Shown here piece by piece: positions 6,384 to 10,886 of a stretch of 10,886 nucleotides of DNA (positions within the stretch are counted from its first letter, which is position 1; every line of letters begins with the position of its first letter). Under the pieces are notes generated by a model. That model was given only the letters and a program-made list of their open reading frames with translations, had not been told where the DNA came from and made no database searches. Both the position numbers and the translations under genes were made by a program. Origin of the DNA: Paracoccaceae bacterium (GTDB lineage Bacteria > Pseudomonadota > Alphaproteobacteria > Rhodobacterales > Rhodobacteraceae). The stretch covers positions 1 to 10,886 of the forward strand of contig PXES01000096.1 of assembly GCA_003564655.1 (NCBI GenBank), read 5' to 3'.

Positions 6384-6399
6384 CACCGCGCACGCGGTG
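6384..6399. promoter_or_regulatory. Perfect 7-bp palindrome between ftsY and the alkB-like gene
   Basis: CACCGCG (6384-6390), a CA centre and CGCGGTG (6393-6399) form a compact dyad in the 154-nt divergent intergenic region. It is 66 bases before the ftsY start and 74 bases before the hydroxylase start, so it is placed to act as an operator for either. GC-rich palindromes also occur by chance in DNA of this composition. Confidence 0.3.
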
Positions 6400-6435
6400 A
6401 GACATCTCGCGCCGCTGTGCGGCCCGCGCTGCCAT

Positions 6436-6467
6436 GCTATATCAGCGCTAGATCCGCTTCACGGAGG
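6436..6467 (+). promoter_or_regulatory. Candidate -10 element and Shine-Dalgarno of the alkB-like gene
   Basis: GCTATAT (6436-6442) is the only AT-rich hexamer-like site in this GC-rich gap and would suit a -10 box. No convincing -35 is seen about 17 bases upstream. GGAGG (6463-6467), five bases before the ATG at 6473, is a strong ribosome site and fixes the start. Confidence 0.35.
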
Positions 6468-6472
6468 CCCGC

Positions 6473-7510
6473 ATGATTGCGCTGCTGCCCTTCGCGCTTG
6501 TCGCGCTTGCGCCGCTGCCCCTTCTGGGGCTGGGGGCGCTGTGGGGCGGCATCTGGGTCTGGGCGGGGCTGATCTGGGTCTCGGTGCTGGCCTTCGCGGC
6601 GGATGAGGTGATCGGCTGGACCACCTTGCCCGCCGATGACGCAGAGACGATGCGCGCGGCGGATGCGCTGTCGGTCGCGCTTGCACTGGGGCATTTTACG
6701 CTGCTGGGGCTCGCCGTGGCGGGGCTGGCAGGCGCGACCGGGCTGGGCAGTTCCGAGCGGGTGGCGCTGTTCCTTGGCGCGGGCCTCTATATCGGACAGG
6801 TCAGCGTCGCCAATGCGCATGAGCTGATCCACCGCCGCCAGCGCGGGATGTTTGCCCTAGGCAAATGGGTGTTCATCTCGATGCTCTATGGCCATGTCAC
6901 CACCAGCCACCGGCTGCTGCACCACCCCCATGTGGCCACCCCCGCCGACCCGAATTTTCCACCGCGCGGCATCAGTTTCTACCGCTACCTGCCGCGCAGC
7001 ATTTGGGGCAATCTGCGCGGCGCCTTCGCGGTCGAGCGTCGCCGCGCCGGGCAAAGCGGGCGGCGCAATCCGTTCTGGGAGTATGGCCTGGGCGCGCTGC
7101 TGTTCGTGGCGCTGGCGGGGGCCGGTTTCGGCTGGGCGGGGGTGGCGGCGCTTGTGGGCTTGGGCATCTATGCGCAGGTGCAGCACGCGATGGTCGATTA
7201 CCTGCAGCATTACGGCCTGGCCCGTGCGCGCCTTGACGATGGGGGGTATGAGCCGCAGGGGCCGCAGCATAGCTGGAACAGCCCGCACTGGTTCACCTCG
7301 CTGATGACGGTCAATGTCACCCGCCATTCCGACCACCACGCCCATCCGGCGCGGCCCTTTCCGGCGCTGCGGCTTGGCGCGGACATGCCGGTTCTGCCAT
7401 ACAGTTTACCCGCGATGGGCGTGATCGCTCTTGTGCCGCCGCTGTGGTTTCGCATGATGAACCCGCGCCTTGACCGCCTGCGCGCGGTCGCTGAGGGAGA
7501 AACGCAATGA
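6473..7510 (+). CDS. alkB: AlkB-type membrane-bound non-haem di-iron hydroxylase (alkane 1-monooxygenase family)
   Basis: The product has 345 residues, shorter than classical AlkB (about 400). Hydrophobic segments lie near 3-45, 65-110, 128-142, 203-235 and 303-325, so it is an inner-membrane protein. The histidine boxes that bind the two irons are present: HELIH (116-120), HRLLHH (146-151) and RHSDHH (284-289), with the extra LQHYGL box (245-249) typical of the alkane hydroxylase branch. The second box is unusual: classical AlkB has EHNRGHH followed by VATxxDPA, while this has SHRLLHH with VATPADPNFPP. The family oxidises terminal methyl groups with O2, using electrons from rubredoxin; neither rubredoxin nor its reductase is encoded here. 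The substrate is therefore open: alkane, fatty acid, xylene-like or other. The next gene overlaps by four bases, pointing to a shared role. The symbol denotes the hydroxylase, not the DNA demethylase. Confidence 0.85.
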   Translation: MIALLPFALVALAPLPLLGLGALWGGIWVWAGLIWVSVLAFAADEVIGWTTLPADDAETMRAADALSVALALGHFTLLGLAVAGLAGATGLGSSERVALFLGAGLYIGQVSVANAHELIHRRQRGMFALGKWVFISMLYGHVTTSHRLLHHPHVATPADPNFPPRGISFYRYLPRSIWGNLRGAFAVERRRAGQSGRRNPFWEYGLGALLFVALAGAGFGWAGVAALVGLGIYAQVQHAMVDYLQHYGLARARLDDGGYEPQGPQHSWNSPHWFTSLMTVNVTRHSDHHAHPARPFPALRLGADMPVLPYSLPAMGVIALVPPLWFRMMNPRLDRLRAVAEGETQ

Positions 7511-7917
7511 CCGTGATACGCCATCTGGGATGCCTGGGGCTGGCGGCTCTGCTGGCCGGTCCGTTGGCCGCGCAAGAGCCGATGAGCGCCGAGGAGTTCG
7601 AGAGCTATGTGACGGGCCGCACGCTGACCTTCGGCTTTCAGGGCGCACCTTACGGGGTCGAGGAATTCCGCCCTAGCCGCCGCACGACCTGGCAGTTTCT
7701 GGGCGAGGAATGCCGCGAGGGGCGCTGGTTCGACCGCGACGAGCAGATCTGCTTCATCTATGACGACCACCCGGGTGAAGAGCATTGCTGGATCTTCTGG
7801 CGCGGCGAGGCGGGGTTGAATGCGCGCTTCATGGGCGAGGGCGCGGCGACCGAACTCTATGAGGTGCGGCAATCCGATCGCCCGCTGATCTGCCCCGGCC
7901 CGGAAGTCGGCGCCTGA
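7507..7917 (+). CDS. Small exported protein of unknown function, coupled to the alkB-like gene
   Basis: The product has 136 residues. I do not recognise a named domain. A signal peptide is clear: Arg5, a hydrophobic core LGCLGLAALLAGPLAA (7-22), cleavage probably after 22. The mature part is acidic and soluble and has four cysteines (69, 82, 94, 129) in contexts FLGEECREGRWF, EQICFIY, EEHCWIFW and RPLIC, which could form two disulfides in the periplasm. The aromatic pattern RWFDRDEQICFIYDD recalls small Rhodobacteraceae periplasmic proteins annotated only as hypothetical. Its ATG overlaps the hydroxylase stop as ATGA (7507-7510), so translation is coupled. GGGAGA about eight bases upstream serves as the ribosome site. 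Transcription ends at the hairpin 29 bases downstream. Confidence 0.82.
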   Translation: MTVIRHLGCLGLAALLAGPLAAQEPMSAEEFESYVTGRTLTFGFQGAPYGVEEFRPSRRTTWQFLGEECREGRWFDRDEQICFIYDDHPGEEHCWIFWRGEAGLNARFMGEGAATELYEVRQSDRPLICPGPEVGA

Positions 7918-7945
7918 GCCTCGGGCCCGGGCGCGCGCGTGCGCT

Positions 7946-8003
7946 CAAAGCGCCCTCGGGCCGCGCCCACCCACCCGCCCCCGCACGCCCCGAGGGCGCT
8001 TTG
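7946..8003. terminator. Bidirectional rho-independent-type terminator
   Basis: A perfect 15-bp inverted repeat (CAAAGCGCCCTCGGG at 7946-7960 and its complement at 7989-8003) lies between two genes that converge on it: the small exported protein gene from the left and xylA from the right. The stem is GC-rich in the middle and ends in AAA/TTT, giving a short T run on each strand. The 28-base loop is long and C-rich, and the T runs are only three bases, so efficiency may be moderate. Confidence 0.75.
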
Positions 8004-8032
8004 GCGGGGCCATAGGGTACGGGTGACGCCGC

Positions 8033-9331
8033 TTACACGAAACGGTTGACGAGGTTCTCGAGCCGTTCCTGCCGCGCCGAGACCGGCTGCGGGGCCAGCC
8101 CACGTGCCAGCACATCGGCGGCGATACTCTCCAGATCGCTGCCGAGCATCGCCTGCGCCTCGGGGCGGTCCCAGCCCGCATAGCGCGCAGACCGCGCGGC
8201 CTCGAGCTTGCCGTCCTCGAGCATCGCGGCGGCGGCCTTCAGCCCGCGCGCGCAGACATCCATCGCACCGGCATGGGCGAGGATCAGATCCTCCGCGTCG
8301 AGCGACTGGCGCCGCAGCTTGGCGTCGAAATTCGTGCCGCCCGTGGTGAATCCGCCCGCGCGCAGCACCTCGTAATAGGCCAGCGCCACCTCGGGCACGT
8401 TGTTGGGGAAGTGGTCGGTGTCCCAACCGCATTGATAATCATTGCGGTTCATGTCGATCGACCCCAGCACGCCCAGGCTCGCGGCGAGTGCCAGCTCATG
8501 CTCGAAGCTGTGCCCCGCGAGGATCGCGTGGCCCTGCTCGATATTTAGCTTCACCTCCTTCTCCAGCCCGAAGCGCTGCAGGAAGCCGTAGCAGGTGGCG
8601 ACATCGTAATCATACTGGTGCTTGGTCGGCTCCTGCGGCTTGGGCTCGACCAAGATCGTGCCCTTGAAGCCGATCTTGTGCTTGTAGTCGACCACCATCG
8701 ACAGGAAGCGGCCCATCTGCTCCATCTCGCGGCGCAGGTCGGTGTTCAAAAGGGTCTCATACCCCTCGCGCCCGCCCCAGAGGACGTAATTCGCGCCGCC
8801 AAGCCGGTGAGTGGCGTCCATGCAGGTCTTCACGGTCGCAGCGGCATAGGCGAAGATGTCGGGGTCGGGATTGGTCGCAGCACCCGCCATGAAACGGCGG
8901 TTACTGAACAGATTGGCCGTGCCCCACAGTAGCTTCGGCCCTCCGGCCTCCATCTTGGCGGCGAAATACTCGGTGATCTCCTCGAGATTGCGCGTTGTCT
9001 CGGCGAAGCTCGCACCTTCGGGGCGGACATCGGCGTCGTGGAAGCAGAAGAACGGCACGCCGAGGATGCGGAACATCTCGAACGCCGTGTCGGCTTTCAG
9101 TCGCGCATGGTCCATCGTGTCACCGAACCAGGGGCGTTGGAAGGTCTGGCCCCCGAACGGGTCGCCGCCGGGCCAGGCGAAGCTGTGCCAGTAGCAGACT
9201 GCAAAGCGCAGATGGTCTTCCATCCGCCGCCCCAAGATAACCTCGTCGGGGTTGTAATGGCGGAAAGCGAACTCGTCCGTGGCATCCGGCTGGAAGGCAA
9301 GCTTCGGGATGTCTGCGAAAAACTCTGTCAT
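8033..9331 (-). CDS. xylA: Xylose isomerase
   Basis: The product has 432 residues, the size of the longer (class II) xylose isomerases. It converts D-xylose to D-xylulose in the cytoplasm using two divalent metal ions. Landmarks are FAWPGGDPFGGQTF (51-64), FHDADVRPEG (97-106) with the His98/Asp101 ring-opening pair, LWGTANLFSNRRFM (135-148), LVEPKP (227-232) with metal ligand Glu229 and Lys231, NIEQGHA (263-269) with Glu265 and His268, DMNRND (293-298), WDTD (303-306) and GGTNFDAK (331-338). No key residue is missing. The whole sequence reads much like rhizobial XylA. The ATG overlaps the xylB stop as ATGA (9328-9331), so translation is coupled. It is the last gene before the shared terminator. 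Confidence 0.97.
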   Translation of the reverse strand: MTEFFADIPKLAFQPDATDEFAFRHYNPDEVILGRRMEDHLRFAVCYWHSFAWPGGDPFGGQTFQRPWFGDTMDHARLKADTAFEMFRILGVPFFCFHDADVRPEGASFAETTRNLEEITEYFAAKMEAGGPKLLWGTANLFSNRRFMAGAATNPDPDIFAYAAATVKTCMDATHRLGGANYVLWGGREGYETLLNTDLRREMEQMGRFLSMVVDYKHKIGFKGTILVEPKPQEPTKHQYDYDVATCYGFLQRFGLEKEVKLNIEQGHAILAGHSFEHELALAASLGVLGSIDMNRNDYQCGWDTDHFPNNVPEVALAYYEVLRAGGFTTGGTNFDAKLRRQSLDAEDLILAHAGAMDVCARGLKAAAAMLEDGKLEAARSARYAGWDRPEAQAMLGSDLESIAADVLARGLAPQPVSARQERLENLVNRFV

Positions 9332-10767
9332 GTCAGATCCTTGATGGCTGATTGTGCGGCCCGGTAACGGCCGTGTGCGGCGCTGAAGGCGTCGGTCAGG
9401 GCAGGGTCGGGGGCGATCTCACGGGCGATGGGGGGCAGGGGCATGGCCTCCGGGCCTTCGCCGGTTGCAGCCATCCGCCCCAGCCGTGCGGCGCCCAGTG
9501 CCGCGCCGTATTCGCCCGCCTGCGGTACGAGGATGGGCAGGTCGAGCGCCGTGGCCAGCGCGGCGAGCCAGTAGTCCGAGCGCGCGCCCCCGCCTGCCGC
9601 GATCAGCGTCTCGAGCCGCGTGCCCGTCGCCGCCAGCGCGTCGCGGCAGTCGCGCAGGGCGAAGACAACGCCTTCGAGCACGGCGCGGGTTGCGGCGTCG
9701 CGGTCGGTGGCGTGTTCAAGCCCCAGAAACGCAGCGCGGATGGTCGCGTCATTCAGCGGCGTGCGTTCGCCCCCCAGATAGGGCAGGAACAACGCGTGAC
9801 CCGGGGCGCGCAGCGTGCCGAGTGTGCCGGTCAGCGTGGCCGGGTCGGTGCCCGCCAGCCCCGCGAACCAGTTGAGCGCATCCGTGGCCGCCAGGATCAC
9901 CCCCATCTGGTGCCATGTGCCCGGCAGGGCATGGCAGAAGCTGTGCACGGCCGTCTCGGGCGCAGGCGCGTAACCATCGGTCGCGGCAAACAGAACGCCC
10001 GAGGTGCCGAGGCTGACGAAGCCCTGCCCGCCGCGCGCAATGCCGAGGCCAATGGCCGTGGCCGCATTGTCGCCCGCCCCACCGGCCACGGGGATGCCTG
10101 CGCGCAGCCCGAATTCCCGCGCCAGTGCCGCGCGCAGCCCGCCCGAGGCGGCGGCCCCCTCGACCAGCGCGGGCATGTGATCGCGGCCCAGCCCGGTCGC
10201 GGCCAGCAGGTCGTCCGACCAGTCGCGCGCGCCAGTGTCGAGCCAGCTTGTCCCCGCCGCGTCCGACATTTCGGCGACATGGCTTCCGGTCAACCACAAC
10301 CGCAGATAGTCCTTGGGCAGCAGTACGCGGGCCACCTGTGCGAAGAGCTCTGGCTCCTCCTCGGCCATCCAGACGAGTTTCGGCGCGGTGAAGCCCGGAA
10401 AGACGATATTTCCACTGATGGCGCGGAATTGGGGGTCGGCGTCCAGCTTTGCGGCCTGTGCGTGCGCGCGGGTGTCGTTCCAAAGGATGCAGGGCCGCAG
10501 CACCTTGTCCGAGGCATCGAGAGCCGTGGCCCCGTGCATCTGCCCGGAAAGCCCGATCCCCGCCACTGCGCCAAGATCGACCTGCCTGGAAAGCGCGCGC
10601 AGCACGCCCTCGGCCGCTGAGATCCAGTCGGCCGGGTCCTGCTCGGACCAGCCGGGCAGGGGGCGCGACAGGCGCAGGGGCGCGCTTGCCTCGGCCACGA
10701 CGGCCCCCGCCTCGTCAATCACCAGACCCTTGAGGCCGGACGTTCCAAGATCGAGACCCAGATACAT
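9328..10767 (-). CDS. xylB: Xylulokinase (FGGY family)
   Basis: The product has 479 residues. It phosphorylates D-xylulose with ATP to xylulose 5-phosphate, the entry to the pentose phosphate pathway. The two actin-like domains of the FGGY family are visible: the N-terminal phosphate motif LGLDLGTSGLKG (3-14) with Asp6, GWSEQDP (39-45), LSGQMHG (73-79) whose Met-His contacts sugar in known xylulokinases, WNDTR (96-100), and GGAGDNAA (229-236) with catalytic base Asp233, the same number as in E. coli XylB. The C-terminal nucleotide part has SLGTSGV (252-258) and AAGGGARSDYW (390-400). The gene starts inside the stop of the upstream transporter ATPase (TGATG) and ends overlapping xylA. The order kinase then isomerase follows from the operon direction. 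Confidence 0.96.
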   Translation of the reverse strand: MYLGLDLGTSGLKGLVIDEAGAVVAEASAPLRLSRPLPGWSEQDPADWISAAEGVLRALSRQVDLGAVAGIGLSGQMHGATALDASDKVLRPCILWNDTRAHAQAAKLDADPQFRAISGNIVFPGFTAPKLVWMAEEEPELFAQVARVLLPKDYLRLWLTGSHVAEMSDAAGTSWLDTGARDWSDDLLAATGLGRDHMPALVEGAAASGGLRAALAREFGLRAGIPVAGGAGDNAATAIGLGIARGGQGFVSLGTSGVLFAATDGYAPAPETAVHSFCHALPGTWHQMGVILAATDALNWFAGLAGTDPATLTGTLGTLRAPGHALFLPYLGGERTPLNDATIRAAFLGLEHATDRDAATRAVLEGVVFALRDCRDALAATGTRLETLIAAGGGARSDYWLAALATALDLPILVPQAGEYGAALGAARLGRMAATGEGPEAMPLPPIAREIAPDPALTDAFSAAHGRYRAAQSAIKDLT

Positions 10768-10886
10768 CAGACGGCCTCTGGCGCCTTCTTGCCGAGAATG
10801 ATCATCGACAGGATGTCATCCTCGCTCACATCCTCGACCCGTTCGGTGCCGATAAGCTGGCCGTTCTTCATCACCGACACCCGGTC
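10767..10886 (-). CDS. C-terminal end of a sugar ABC-transporter ATP-binding protein, probably xylose (XylG-like); partial
   Basis: Only the last 39 codons and the TGA stop (10767-10769) are in the window. They read DRVSVMKNGQLIGT, then a short acidic stretch with DILSMIILGKKAPEAV. This matches the tail of the second ATPase domain in carbohydrate-uptake ABC proteins of the XylG/RbsA/MglA type, where the DRVxVMxxG strand comes after the H-loop. The catalytic motifs are outside the window. The stop shares one base with the xylB start, so it belongs to the same operon. Xylose as substrate is inferred from the neighbours; ribose- or fructose-type transporters have similar ends. Confidence 0.8.
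   Translation of the reverse strand, partial: DRVSVMKNGQLIGTERVEDVSEDDILSMIILGKKAPEAV

Noticed and set aside
6319..6435. N-terminal extension of FtsY from an ATG at 6435
   Set aside because: It would cross the intergenic palindrome, and family proteins start with the MSFFTKL-like sequence at 6318.
9352..10620. 422-codon plus-strand frame opposite xylB
   Set aside because: It is antisense to a complete xylulokinase, and its composition (Arg, Gly, Gln, His) is that of a shadow frame.

Overview
The window looks like chromosomal DNA of a GC-rich alphaproteobacterium, most likely a member of the Rhodobacterales. The evidence is the strong G/C third-position bias and the protein sequences of the xylose isomerase, xylulokinase, FtsY, YqgE and sulfate-permease-family genes, which read like their Rhodobacteraceae and Rhizobiales counterparts. 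That placement rests on recognition by eye, not on a search.

Left end (1-611): the scar of an old integration. The first 15 bases fit the 3' end of a plus-strand tRNA gene with an encoded CCA. Facing it on the minus strand is the last part of a tyrosine-recombinase (integrase) gene. It is doubly dead: the active-site His of HxxR is Arg, and the codon where the nucleophilic Tyr should be is TAA. Directly behind it lies the first half of an ArsR-type regulator gene, cut off inside its helix-turn-helix.

Region 655-3016 (minus): a two-gene operon, a SulP-family anion transporter with a STAS domain followed after 16 nt by a tandem-domain universal stress protein. The broken arsR is 43 nt further downstream and was probably the third gene.

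Region 3017-3701: 685 bases with no convincing gene, containing an AT-richer patch before sulP, two copies of a 9-bp motif and fragments of possible decayed coding sequence.

Region 3702-6318: an exported stand-alone DsbD N-terminal-like protein (minus), divergent from yqgE (plus). yqgE ends tail-to-tail with, and 10 nt overlapping, ftsY (minus), the receptor for signal-recognition-particle targeting. A seven-codon leader ORF and a small hairpin sit on the yqgE start.

Region 6384-7917 (plus): a membrane di-iron hydroxylase of the AlkB type, translationally coupled (ATGA) to a small exported cysteine-containing protein of unknown function. A 15-bp-stem hairpin at 7946-8003 can terminate transcription from both sides.

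Right end (8033-10886, minus): a xylose catabolic operon read right to left. It contains the last 39 codons of a sugar ABC-transporter ATPase, then xylB (overlapping by 1 nt), then xylA (overlapping by 4 nt). Together they would import D-xylose, isomerise it to xylulose and phosphorylate it for the pentose phosphate pathway. No CRISPR array, complete mobile element or complete RNA gene is visible.
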